This document shows, piece after piece, positions 46,433-54,957 of a stretch of 64,000 nucleotides of DNA. Source of the stretch: Lachnospiraceae bacterium (GTDB taxonomy: Bacteria > Bacillota > Clostridia > Lachnospirales > Lachnospiraceae); NCBI GenBank assembly GCA_009774175.1, contig VSNG01000002.1:1-64000 (forward strand), read 5' to 3'. Numbering within the stretch: position 1 is the first letter of the stretch; each line of letters starts with the position of its first letter. The translations under genes and the position numbers were made by a program. Under the pieces are notes generated by a model, which was not told the DNA's origin, searched no databases, and saw only the letters and a list, made by a program, of their open reading frames with translations.

Positions 46433-47347
46433 CTAACCCTCAAAAAGTATCCAGCCGTCTAAATACTGTGTTGCCTCTCCGAATCCGTCATTGTACCAAC
46501 GATTCGGCGCCATTACGATCTTTCCTTCCTTCTCAGACAAAAACTGCCCCCACCAACTAAAAGTACTGTTGGACATAATAAAATGACTGCATTTTGTCAT
46601 CAAATACAAGCTTTCATAGTCATAGTCGCTCCTATCCTCATATATAACAGGAAAATCCAGATTCATACGCTTTACATCGTCTATATCATCGGAAAAAACA
46701 TAAAAGACCGGATGATCCAAACGCTCCGACATTGCCCTCATGGCCGCTTTATAATAGGCTTCCGTGCACACACCAAACTGCGTATTATTGACATAATCCC
46801 CCCTTCTGATGTGCACACACACGGACTCCTCCGCCGTGATCCTGCGCTCCATATCCTGAATCTTCTCCGGCATACATTCCACAATTTTAAAATCTCTCAA
46901 CAAAATATCCCGAATCGGTTCAATCTCCTTCGCTTCCTGAAACCAACCGTTCATATAGATATTTCTGTGAAATCTCAGCAGAAAATGACTTGTCGTCCCC
47001 GCGCAATGATCCTTCTGAACAATACCCAAAAGATAGAACAGCTTTTCCAGCTTTTTTTCCCTGCGTATTGCAACATCCTCCTGCCGTCCGGCAACGAAAT
47101 AGCTGACTAGTCTTTTCGCAATCTCCCCACGGATTCGGAATGGTATACCTGTTGCCCCGTAATCTATCATTTCCACATCTTCACACAGGCAAAAATGGTG
47201 CAGTGAAAAATTTCTCAATTCATCCTGTTGGACAACCGTTGTGTCTAATGCAAGCCGGTCGATTCCCAGCTCTAACTGCAGCTTGCGCGCCATGGCATAC
47301 TCAAACATTTGATTACCCAATCCGCCTTTTATCCTAACAACGATCAT
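46433..47347 (-). CDS. Alpha-1,2-fucosyltransferase, family GT11
   Basis: A 304-residue GT11 enzyme. MIVVRIKGGLGNQMFEYA gives the family start, VHIRRGDYV the GDP-fucose binding motif, FYVFSDD the second motif and MSNSTFSWWGQFL the third. Family members add L-fucose to galactose at O2 (some use other 1,2-linkages). The ATG at 47347 follows AGGGGAGAG and overlaps the previous gene by 14 bases; the frame to 47407 is not needed. It requires GDP-fucose, whose synthesis genes are not in the window. Confidence 0.92.
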   Translation of the reverse strand: MIVVRIKGGLGNQMFEYAMARKLQLELGIDRLALDTTVVQQDELRNFSLHHFCLCEDVEMIDYGATGIPFRIRGEIAKRLVSYFVAGRQEDVAIRREKKLEKLFYLLGIVQKDHCAGTTSHFLLRFHRNIYMNGWFQEAKEIEPIRDILLRDFKIVECMPEKIQDMERRITAEESVCVHIRRGDYVNNTQFGVCTEAYYKAAMRAMSERLDHPVFYVFSDDIDDVKRMNLDFPVIYEDRSDYDYESLYLMTKCSHFIMSNSTFSWWGQFLSEKEGKIVMAPNRWYNDGFGEATQYLDGWILFEG

Positions 47348-48335
47348 CACGCTCTCCCCTATGAGTAATCTTAAAAAAAGCCTTCCTTCCCAACAACCTG
47401 TACACAAAATAAGTCAACGGGTCGTTGTACCACTTTGCGCGTTTGATATTCCATTCATGGTTATCATCCAAAAGTCTGTCATTAAATAGAACCGGCTTCA
47501 CATTCTCAATTCTGTATTCAAACTCCCTGATCTGATCCAATTCCAGACCCACATGTTTTTTATTGTCTTCCGAATTGCCAACAATGTTTTGACCGCTTCC
47601 GTCCCAACCCCAGTTTCTTACTTTTGTCTTCGTCGGATTGATTGTACAAAACCCGTTGATTGCCAAAAAAATCCCCCTGTTGATATCTGTATTCAACAAC
47701 GTTTCCTCTATAGACGGATCGATTATCGTACCAAGCATTCTCGAAAAAAGTCTTTTTCTTCTCCTGTAAATCGTCCACATCAGCCGCATATTTTTTGCCG
47801 CATACAGCCATTTTCTCATTGTCAGCTGCTCGTGAATCACTTTCTCTTTTTCGCGCCAAATCCCCATGCCCCATGCGCAAAAATTTGTAAGCGCTATAAC
47901 GTTGTCATCACCATATTTAAAGCCTAAATCATCCGCATAGCCACATATACCGTACACTGTTGGATGATTTTCAAATCGCTCAAGGCCCTTATTCATATAT
48001 ACTAAAAAATTGCCAGCAAACTCATTATCGTCCTCTGAAAAAATCAGTCTATCGTGTTCTTTAAAAACCACTTCTTCAAGATACCCGTAATTTTCCTCAG
48101 CCCCCAAGTTTGTCTCCTGAAAAATAACATGCACCCTGTGAAACCCTTCTATCGGATTCTTCAACATTTGGCAGACTCGTTTCCAACCTTCCACATATTT
48201 TTCCGCGGGCGGATAATCAACGCTGATATATACTTCCGTCTTGTCCGCATCCGTATTTTTCTGCAAAGACGCAATACATCTTTGCAAATGTTCATATCTG
48301 TTGCATGTGGTTATCATAACCGGCGCATATATCAT
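47334..48335 (-). CDS. GT-A type glycosyltransferase (GT2-like)
   Basis: A 333-residue protein. MIYAPVMITTCNRYEHLQRC is a GT2-like start, VYISVDYPP the second strand, and RLIFSEDDNEFAGNFL the metal motif (EDD), as in the HlpA/GNT-I-like group. ATG at 48335 is preceded by GGGGGAAAAG, which is a good site; the frame to 48380 adds 15 residues with no match. It overlaps the GT11 gene by 14 bases. Sugar unknown. Confidence 0.85.
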   Translation of the reverse strand: MIYAPVMITTCNRYEHLQRCIASLQKNTDADKTEVYISVDYPPAEKYVEGWKRVCQMLKNPIEGFHRVHVIFQETNLGAEENYGYLEEVVFKEHDRLIFSEDDNEFAGNFLVYMNKGLERFENHPTVYGICGYADDLGFKYGDDNVIALTNFCAWGMGIWREKEKVIHEQLTMRKWLYAAKNMRLMWTIYRRRKRLFSRMLGTIIDPSIEETLLNTDINRGIFLAINGFCTINPTKTKVRNWGWDGSGQNIVGNSEDNKKHVGLELDQIREFEYRIENVKPVLFNDRLLDDNHEWNIKRAKWYNDPLTYFVYRLLGRKAFFKITHRGERDDRC

Positions 48336-48439
48336 CTTTTCCCCCGTTCTCTGTTGCCTGCACGTATCTTGCCGTTTCATCCGTTAATGCAATTACGCAG
48401 GGCACGGATGTGCTTCGCAATGGCTTTCCCGCCGTCCCG

Positions 48440-49993
48440 TTACCGCACCGCCTCCGTCAACTCCTCATAGCTGTCAAACAAAAACAGCAGATAATCCTCC
48501 GACTGATAATCCGCTTTCTTCCGGGACAGAGCCCCCTGAAAGGAGCACACTCCATACTCTTCCTCCGTAAGCAGCACAAAAACCCTGCCCTCCGGCCGTG
48601 TGATCTGATGAGCCGCATTCTGCAGCCATGGAAGCACATCGTCCACGTCACGCAAGGTGGACAGATCATCCTCCCACACCCAAACATCGATCGCCCCGTC
48701 GGACAGCTCCCGCAACACATTGCCATTCCAGAACGTGGCGTATCCCTCACAAGCTCCTTCTTCCTGCACAAGATACGTCACAATAGGACGAAGCTGCGCC
48801 GTCTTGTCCATACTGCCGTAACGCGCATATCGAAAAATACCGCTAAGCAGAATGCCGCCACCCAAAAAAACAAGCAGTCCCGTTTTCACATATCGATTCC
48901 ATGTAATCTCAGACAAGTTCAAAATCATAAGCGGGATGGCAAACACCATGGCCGCCATGTTATATCTGTCCGAGTACAGCATATCGGTAAAAGTATACAT
49001 ACAGAAAAAAATGCCGTACACCCCTGTAAAGTACACTGCCAAAAGCCAGATTGGCTCTGACTCTCCCCACTTCTTAACAACCGTCCGAGCCACGCACACA
49101 ACCATCACCAAGGCAAGCACGCAGCTGAACGCACTAGCTATCGGCGTCGGTTTCCCGTCTCCATAGGAATAGCCGAAAGCGCGCAACGTACCGAAGAAAA
49201 GATCCCGAATTCCCTGAACGGACACCCGGAATTTCATGCCACCGACCCAAGTCTCGTACCAATAATGTCCCGCCAACACGCAGGAGTTAACCAAATATCC
49301 CGTGCAGGAAGCGACAAGTCCCACTGCCGAACAGGCAAGATATCCCGAAGGCTTCCTCTGTATTAACGCCATCAAAACCGTTGCGGCAAACAGCGGTAGA
49401 TAAAGCACCACCAGATGTCTGATGCCGCCAAGACCGGTCATAAAAGCAAGCACGACCGTGAATGCCAACACAGCTTTTTTCATCCTCGTCGAGGCGCGTG
49501 CATAATGAAACACCATTCCCACCGCAAAGAAGGAAATACTGATAAAGGACGCATATAAAAGCGCCAACAGCACATATTCAAAATAACCGTCGGAAACCGG
49601 CAAGAGCAGAAATATGGCGGAAACCGCATAGATCTTTTCCTGTCCCATCTGCCGCATCATATAGTAGTAACTTACAAGCATCAGCAGATAGGAAACGACA
49701 CAGGCTCCTGTCCTGACCATTGTCCAGTCCCGGAAAAAATGAAAAAAGAATGAGTAAAGCAGCTGTATATTTAATACGCGAAGCTCCGTGGAATAAAACC
49801 AATTTCTGGAGATCAGCGCGTGTTCCCCGTTTAAAATCTCCGCCAGAAGCATTTCACTGGAAATATCGGAGTCCGTCAGCATATCCCCGCGAAGCTGCAT
49901 AAAAACGGAGAGGTAGACAAACAATCCAACCAGGCATATCCACGGCAGAGCCTTGATCCATCTATTTAACAGCTTATCCGTTTCCCGCTTCAT
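48440..49993 (-). CDS. GT-C-like multi-pass membrane protein
   Basis: A 517-residue membrane protein with about ten or eleven segments and a soluble C-terminal domain of about 110 residues. The first external loop has LTDSDISSE, an acidic pair in the place typical of GT-C enzymes. No family name. It lies downstream of the phosphatase and upstream of the GT2-like gene; the 100-base gap after it (48336-48439) shows no hairpin. Probably an extracytoplasmic transferase using a polyprenol-phosphate sugar. Confidence 0.78.
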   Translation of the reverse strand: MKRETDKLLNRWIKALPWICLVGLFVYLSVFMQLRGDMLTDSDISSEMLLAEILNGEHALISRNWFYSTELRVLNIQLLYSFFFHFFRDWTMVRTGACVVSYLLMLVSYYYMMRQMGQEKIYAVSAIFLLLPVSDGYFEYVLLALLYASFISISFFAVGMVFHYARASTRMKKAVLAFTVVLAFMTGLGGIRHLVVLYLPLFAATVLMALIQRKPSGYLACSAVGLVASCTGYLVNSCVLAGHYWYETWVGGMKFRVSVQGIRDLFFGTLRAFGYSYGDGKPTPIASAFSCVLALVMVVCVARTVVKKWGESEPIWLLAVYFTGVYGIFFCMYTFTDMLYSDRYNMAAMVFAIPLMILNLSEITWNRYVKTGLLVFLGGGILLSGIFRYARYGSMDKTAQLRPIVTYLVQEEGACEGYATFWNGNVLRELSDGAIDVWVWEDDLSTLRDVDDVLPWLQNAAHQITRPEGRVFVLLTEEEYGVCSFQGALSRKKADYQSEDYLLFLFDSYEELTEAVR

Positions 49994-50050
49994 TTAAGAC
50001 AACCGCTCCTCTCCCCGCACGCCCTTATCGGGACAGCTGCAGACACCGCC

Positions 50051-50581
50051 CTATATGCCGATTCCATATAAGGCTGATACTGCGTCTTCCCACTGCCCCC
50101 GCTCTTTTAACAGCGCACAGATCACGTCCCGCACAGCGCCGCTTCCGCCCTTTACCTGTGCCACATAATCCGCATACGCCTTCACCTCTTCGCAGGCGTC
50201 CGCCGGACACCCAACGAAACCGCACAGCTTCATTGGCGGCAGATCATTGAGGTCATCCCCGATATAACCGATCTCCTCCTGCAGAATCCCGTTTTTCTCC
50301 ATAAAATCCGCAAGATAGGAAGCTTTATCTTTAATATTCTGCACAACGTAATCAAACTTCATCTCCTGCATCCTGCGGGTGGTCGCCTGACACTCCCTGC
50401 CGGTCAGCACCATAAGCCGTATTCCCGCCTGATGCGCCGCAAAATAACCGGCGGCGTCTTTGGTACAGAACTTTTTTAATTCATTTCCATGTTCGTCATA
50501 ATAAATACCGGCATCCGTCATGGTTCCGTCCACATCGATGACCAGATATTTGATTTTATCCAACTGTTCTTTGTTCCGCAT
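50051..50581 (-). CDS. KdsC-like HAD phosphatase
   Basis: A 176-residue HAD phosphatase of the small, capless KdsC/YrbI type. The nucleophile lies in DVDGT (16-20), motif II in LTGRE, and motif III in GDDLNDLPPM. KdsC removes phosphate from Kdo-8-phosphate; relatives act on other ulosonic acid phosphates. Next to the aldolase and near a CMP-sugar synthetase, it is the likely dephosphorylation step of a ulosonic acid pathway in this locus. The ATG at 50581 is about 65 bases after the aldolase stop. Confidence 0.85.
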   Translation of the reverse strand: MRNKEQLDKIKYLVIDVDGTMTDAGIYYDEHGNELKKFCTKDAAGYFAAHQAGIRLMVLTGRECQATTRRMQEMKFDYVVQNIKDKASYLADFMEKNGILQEEIGYIGDDLNDLPPMKLCGFVGCPADACEEVKAYADYVAQVKGGSGAVRDVICALLKERGQWEDAVSALYGIGI

Positions 50582-50645
50582 TACTTCCTCCGCTTCTTTA
50601 CGCCCCGCGGCAGTCGGACCGCGATACCGGCGCGCGCAAAACGCT

Positions 50646-52217
50646 TCATCTATTATATAGGGAATCCGTCAAAAACACAACCTCTATCTGCTTGCGGATC
50701 TTCTCCAGATACGCGCGGTTTCTGATATTTTCCTCCGTCCCTTTCGTATACTGGCTCGCCATATAGGAAGTGACATAGTTACCGCCCTCCTTCTGGTAGC
50801 CGTCAAAGCCCGCCACATATACCTGCCCCGCTTTCAGCCTGATTAAAAGCTTCATCAGCATGATGACACAATTGTCACAAACTCCCTTTTCATCAAAACA
50901 CAGATCCGCATAATTAAGCACGTTTTTCTCCTCGCACACATCCGTCAAGTTCGAGGTAATCAGCACCGTGCTCTCCTCTTTTTTCTCTTCCAGCGCGTCA
51001 TAACGCATGGCGTTGGAACAGAAAATATAATCCGCATGGTAATCCGACGGCGCAAAGTTCGCCGCAAACACAACCGGCTTCTCTTCCCCGATAAAGGTTT
51101 CGATTTTTTCCCTGCATTTCAGAATGCTTGCGCCGGGCGCCAAAATCAGAATCTTTTTCTGTTTCAGCTTCTCTTCCAGCGAAGCAAGAATTACGTCGTC
51201 GTCCACTTCATGATTCTGAAACCTCAGATACAGCTCTTCGATATACGCCTCGTCGTACGCCGTCTTTTTATGATCCTCAATACCCGCAAGAATCTGGTTG
51301 ATCTGTTTGGCCCGCAGACGTCCTTTGCCGATCAGGTATTCCGCGTAATTCCTATGCAGGTTAAATTTGGCGGACAGCGCATAGGGCGTGCTGTAGCCCC
51401 AGGGTTCGATCTGCTTTAACTGAATGATATAATCGTCAATCCCGTCCAGCACAGGATTCACATCATAGACGGCTCCCTGCGTCTTATTCATGTAATCCAT
51501 AATCAGCTCCATGCACAGATTACCCGGCGTCCGCCCCATGCCCAGCATGGAAGCGTCGATTACGCTCTTTCTCTCGCTGGCCTTCATGGCGATAAACTCC
51601 TGCGCCAGCGAATAGGACAGGGCCAGATTTTCATGCAAGTGCAGGCCGATCACAATGGACTTGTCCAGATTATGCTCGATAAGAGAGTAAATCCGAAGCA
51701 GGTCGGATTTCATCATGGAGCCGAAGGTATCCACAATGGAAAAAGCATAGGGCTGGATCCGATTCACCTTTGCCAAAAGCTCCAGAATCATCTCATCGGA
51801 ATATCCCATGATATTGATGGGATTGCAAAACACCTTATATCCCTTGTTTTTGGCCTTACCGATAAATGCCAGACCCTCGTCGATATCATAATCATGAAAC
51901 GTCACGCGGATCGCGTCGATGGTTCTGCCGTCGTAATCCTCCAGCTTGTCTATGTCGTACTTATTATGCAGCGCCATGGCGGTAAACAGGGTATTGCCCC
52001 GCTTCTCCGGTAATATGGGGAGAATCTCGCTACAGTTGTTGTATAAGGCCTTATTCCTGTCATACTCACAGTTGCGCAAAAAGCCCACTTCCACATAGTC
52101 CACCTGGGATTCCACCAGCTGTCTGATAATGCTGCGAATCGTATGATACCCAAAATTCCAGTCGTTGATATACCCGCCGTCCCGGAGGGTACAGTCCAGT
52201 AATTTAACAAATGACAT
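50646..52217 (-). CDS. DRE-TIM aldolase (HMGL-like) with C-terminal DUF115/GT42-like domain
   Basis: A 523-residue protein of two parts. Residues 1-290 form an HMGL-like aldolase: DCTLRDGGYINDW (8-20), metal histidines in GLHLHEN (191-197) and GMGRTPGNL (226-234). Residues 355-523 form a second domain starting ILILAPGASI (356-365), similar to the GxGxS opening of DUF115/motility-accessory-factor proteins and GT42 sialyltransferases, followed by VFAANFAPSDYHADYIFCSN. In context it may build a ulosonic acid phosphate and perhaps also transfer it; the second role is speculation. The ATG at 52217 follows GGAG at nine bases; the frame to 52232 would need a TTG. Confidence 0.82.
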   Translation of the reverse strand: MSFVKLLDCTLRDGGYINDWNFGYHTIRSIIRQLVESQVDYVEVGFLRNCEYDRNKALYNNCSEILPILPEKRGNTLFTAMALHNKYDIDKLEDYDGRTIDAIRVTFHDYDIDEGLAFIGKAKNKGYKVFCNPINIMGYSDEMILELLAKVNRIQPYAFSIVDTFGSMMKSDLLRIYSLIEHNLDKSIVIGLHLHENLALSYSLAQEFIAMKASERKSVIDASMLGMGRTPGNLCMELIMDYMNKTQGAVYDVNPVLDGIDDYIIQLKQIEPWGYSTPYALSAKFNLHRNYAEYLIGKGRLRAKQINQILAGIEDHKKTAYDEAYIEELYLRFQNHEVDDDVILASLEEKLKQKKILILAPGASILKCREKIETFIGEEKPVVFAANFAPSDYHADYIFCSNAMRYDALEEKKEESTVLITSNLTDVCEEKNVLNYADLCFDEKGVCDNCVIMLMKLLIRLKAGQVYVAGFDGYQKEGGNYVTSYMASQYTKGTEENIRNRAYLEKIRKQIEVVFLTDSLYNR

Positions 52218-52254
52218 AAATGTCAGCTCCAATCCGATTTTATGGCCTGCGTTT

Positions 52255-52284
52255 AGTATAACACTGAACCCGAACTCATAGCAA
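52255..52284 (-). promoter_or_regulatory. Possible internal promoter before aldolase gene
   Basis: Coding strand: TTGCTA (52279-52284), an 18-base spacer and TATACT (52255-52260) with TGT before it, giving an extended -10. It overlaps the stop of the YfhO gene. If used, it would keep the aldolase and following genes active when YfhO is OFF and translation ends early. Same decamer as at 41991-42000. Confidence 0.42.
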
Positions 52285-54168
52285 GTCTTCCTGTTTTCTC
52301 CTCCGCATCCGTAATCCGCCGCCGGTTCTGTTTTTCAGACATTCCACACCAATAAGCAGTATTCCGATCAAAGACGCCAGAAAGCCCATTTTCTGCCAAA
52401 GCGGGTCGTATACCACCCTGACGTGGTGCATCCCCTCCGTAAGCTTTACCGCGGTAAATCCGATGTTTGCCCGTTCTGTGGAAACCTCAGCCTGATCCAC
52501 ATACACCTTCCATGCCCTGTCAAAGGGGATGCTCAGGAAAAGCCAGCCGCCGGACGCATTAATATCTCCTTCCAGATAATTATCCCCATACTCCAAATTG
52601 GTCAGCGCGCGCCGCTGTAATACCGCAAGCGCCTCCCTCGTCTGTTCCATTTCATACCAGTATACGGACATGCTGTCAATATGATACGCCGTGCCCTGTG
52701 CCAGTTCCAAAACGATTTCCTGCTCGGCTTTTTCGATCTTAACCAGCTGATCCTTCTGACCCGTGGTATAAATATTATTTGCATTATGAACCGCCAGCGT
52801 TTTATCGGCAACACGGATTTCTCCTCCTTCTGCCGTTTTTGCCTCCGTTCCTTCCAGATAAAGATATAGTTCCCCTTCCTCAAAATTAAAGGTTGACAGC
52901 TCCTCCTTTATGTGCACAATAATCCTGGCGTCTTTTCCCGCAGTCAGACAACCGTCTTCCTCTTCTATATTGACGTATTCTGTCTCATAATGCAGCGCCG
53001 TAACCGCACTCTCCGTCTCCTCCTCTTTGGAAAGCAGACTTCCCCGCGGATTTTCCAGCACGAGCCCTCTCATCATGGCGCTCTGCCTTTCAAGCGGCGG
53101 CATCCGCAAAAAATCTTCTTCCGAAAGCGCCGACGCATATTGCACCCCAAAGGGCAGCCAGCTGGCATTTTCCACCAATTCCCCATTTTTCTCATAGTAT
53201 TTCACACCTAAAAGCGACTGCAGCGCCTCCCGCCCGTCCAAACCGGCAAGATAATTGATTGTCCGCATTGCCGGAGATATTTTCAAAGCGTCATAAAAGG
53301 ACCAGATATTGCCGTTCATAATACTGTAATATCCCCAGCATCCCCTGTATCCCTGTAGCAGCGCGCCCTGATTTGCCTGCTCCTGCCTGTCAGTCCGATA
53401 CCATTCCTCTGTCTGTTCCGTCTCCTCCACAGTCAGCGCAACAGCTTCCATCTCGTCCCTCGACATAAAGGAAAGATACAGTTCCTGTCCGCCAATCTGA
53501 TAAGGCCCCTCCAAAAAGATCATATTCAGCATTAAATTAACAAGCAGCGCTGCCACCAGCCTTTTCCTGCGTCTTACGCCATCCGAAAGGAGCGTCCAGA
53601 TACAAAACGCCGTCACCCCGACACAGGCAACCGTTCTGAGTTTATCCTGCTGCACCATGTAGTGATAGCTCATGGAGCAGACAAAAACAGCAATGGCGGA
53701 TGCCATTCTCCTTTTACCCACCTTCTCCTCTCCATGCTCAATAAATAAAATCACCGCATAGGCGATGCCTAAATAGATGGCATACACCCATCTTGTATTG
53801 GGATAGGAAAAGCCGTTCATCATGCTCCACACAAAGGGACTGGCGTAAGCGACCGTCAAAAGCGCCGAGTAAACGCGTTCTCTTTTATTATGACCGAGCC
53901 AGCACCGGATGACGGCCAGAAACGCAGCAAAGGAAATACCCAGAGACACCGCAAACATGGCAGATTTCTTATGTATAAACAGATTTTCAAGCTTTAGCAG
54001 AAGCTCCTGCACCGTCCAATACAGATACGGGCCTCCGATAATACCCGTTTCCATTCTTGCGCTCAAAAGAAATCCCCTGATCACGGGAAACAGTATCGCG
54101 CCGGAAAGCAAAATTCCCATCAGATAGTATTTGGAAACGCAAAGCGCTTTTCGGGGAAGTCCCCGCAA
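52276..54168 (-). CDS. yfhO: YfhO-type membrane glycosyltransferase, C-terminal part, phase OFF
   Basis: The remaining two thirds of the YfhO-type protein whose start is 54248-54946. It carries further membrane segments, an extended extracytoplasmic domain and a last segment near the C-terminus, and ends with a typical charged tail. The open frame continues upstream of 54168 without a stop to the tract at 54288-54297, reading LSLLIALQACCSFYFLYIQ, a YfhO-like membrane segment. Nine or twelve G would join both parts into about 889 residues, the usual YfhO size. YfhO proteins in Bacillus transfer a sugar from polyprenol phosphate to lipoteichoic acid. No good ribosome site lies at the TTG at 54168. 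Confidence 0.85.
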   Translation of the reverse strand: MRGLPRKALCVSKYYLMGILLSGAILFPVIRGFLLSARMETGIIGGPYLYWTVQELLLKLENLFIHKKSAMFAVSLGISFAAFLAVIRCWLGHNKRERVYSALLTVAYASPFVWSMMNGFSYPNTRWVYAIYLGIAYAVILFIEHGEEKVGKRRMASAIAVFVCSMSYHYMVQQDKLRTVACVGVTAFCIWTLLSDGVRRRKRLVAALLVNLMLNMIFLEGPYQIGGQELYLSFMSRDEMEAVALTVEETEQTEEWYRTDRQEQANQGALLQGYRGCWGYYSIMNGNIWSFYDALKISPAMRTINYLAGLDGREALQSLLGVKYYEKNGELVENASWLPFGVQYASALSEEDFLRMPPLERQSAMMRGLVLENPRGSLLSKEEETESAVTALHYETEYVNIEEEDGCLTAGKDARIIVHIKEELSTFNFEEGELYLYLEGTEAKTAEGGEIRVADKTLAVHNANNIYTTGQKDQLVKIEKAEQEIVLELAQGTAYHIDSMSVYWYEMEQTREALAVLQRRALTNLEYGDNYLEGDINASGGWLFLSIPFDRAWKVYVDQAEVSTERANIGFTAVKLTEGMHHVRVVYDPLWQKMGFLASLIGILLIGVECLKNRTGGGLRMRRRKQEDLL

Positions 54169-54247
54169 ATTCTTTGGATACCTGATTAAATATTCTGCCA
54201 GCGCATAGACAAAAACAAGAATTGTTTGAATATACAGAAAATAAAAA

Positions 54248-54946
54248 CTACAACATGCCTGTAACGCAATGAGGAGCGAGAGTTTTACCCCCCCCCCTCA
54301 TTTTTTCGTCATTTTCAGTCAAACTCCCCGCGGGAATAAATTTTTCCACCTGTATCAGCAGCAGCGGAAAAATATAGGCCGCATTCAAAATTTGATAAAA
54401 CTGTAACCCATTTGGCAGGGCAAACGCGGAAAAAACATAAAGAACTGCTCCCAGTACAGACAAAACCGTATCTTTTCCATGTCTTCTGCAAAACAAAAGC
54501 ATGGCGGCTCCGCAAAGCCAGAGCCGCAGAATCAGGGTAAATTCATACAGACGAACCGCGCCCTTCCCCACCGCGAATACGGAAAGCAGATTAAGCGGAT
54601 CTCCAAATCCGTTAAAATTCAGCGGAGAAATCACATCGCTTCCCAGGCCTATGGAAAAATCATACAGGCGAACGCTTCCTGTAGAAAGGAAGCGCCGCAG
54701 CAGCTTCCCAAAATATAGAAACGTCGGATAATCCTGTCCCGGCGCATCCACATTATAAATAAATGATCTGCCGTTTATTACGTGAAATAATATGCCCACC
54801 CCGAAAAAAACAAAAAACAGTGCACTATACCATCCAAAGGGCAGCCATTTTTCTCTTTTGCTCTCTATCTTCATATCAGATTCTATCCTCTCACTTTCCA
54901 TTGCCTGGGCTCTCTCGAACCTCCGCCCCTTAAACGCTTCTCGCAC
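54248..54946 (-). CDS. yfhO: YfhO-type membrane glycosyltransferase, N-terminal part, phase OFF
   Basis: Residues 1-215 cover a charged cytoplasmic tail, a first membrane segment, an external loop with YNVDAPGQDYPTFLYFG (acidic pair of GT-C enzymes) and several more segments; SIGLGSDVISPLNFNGFGDP is typical of YfhO. After MRGGG the frame goes into a 16-residue unrelated tail and stops at 54248. Ten G at 54288-54297 cause the loss of frame; nine or twelve would correct it. The start is uncertain: GTG at 54946 or ATG at 54901 or 54874. A YfhO partner of the CsbB/GtrB type exists at 15604 and 29167. Confidence 0.85.
   Translation of the reverse strand: MREAFKGRRFERAQAMESERIESDMKIESKREKWLPFGWYSALFFVFFGVGILFHVINGRSFIYNVDAPGQDYPTFLYFGKLLRRFLSTGSVRLYDFSIGLGSDVISPLNFNGFGDPLNLLSVFAVGKGAVRLYEFTLILRLWLCGAAMLLFCRRHGKDTVLSVLGAVLYVFSAFALPNGLQFYQILNAAYIFPLLLIQVEKFIPAGSLTENDEKMRGGGKTLAPHCVTGML
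54288..54297 (-). repeat. Poly-G tract (G10) splitting a YfhO-type gene
   Basis: Ten G on the coding strand, as ATG AGG GGG GGG GGT AAA (codons 216 on). Preceded by A and followed by TAAAAC. At ten G the frame ends after 16 codons, at eleven TAA follows directly, at nine or twelve the full gene is read. Confidence 0.93.
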
Positions 54947-54957
54947 TCTCTGTCCGG

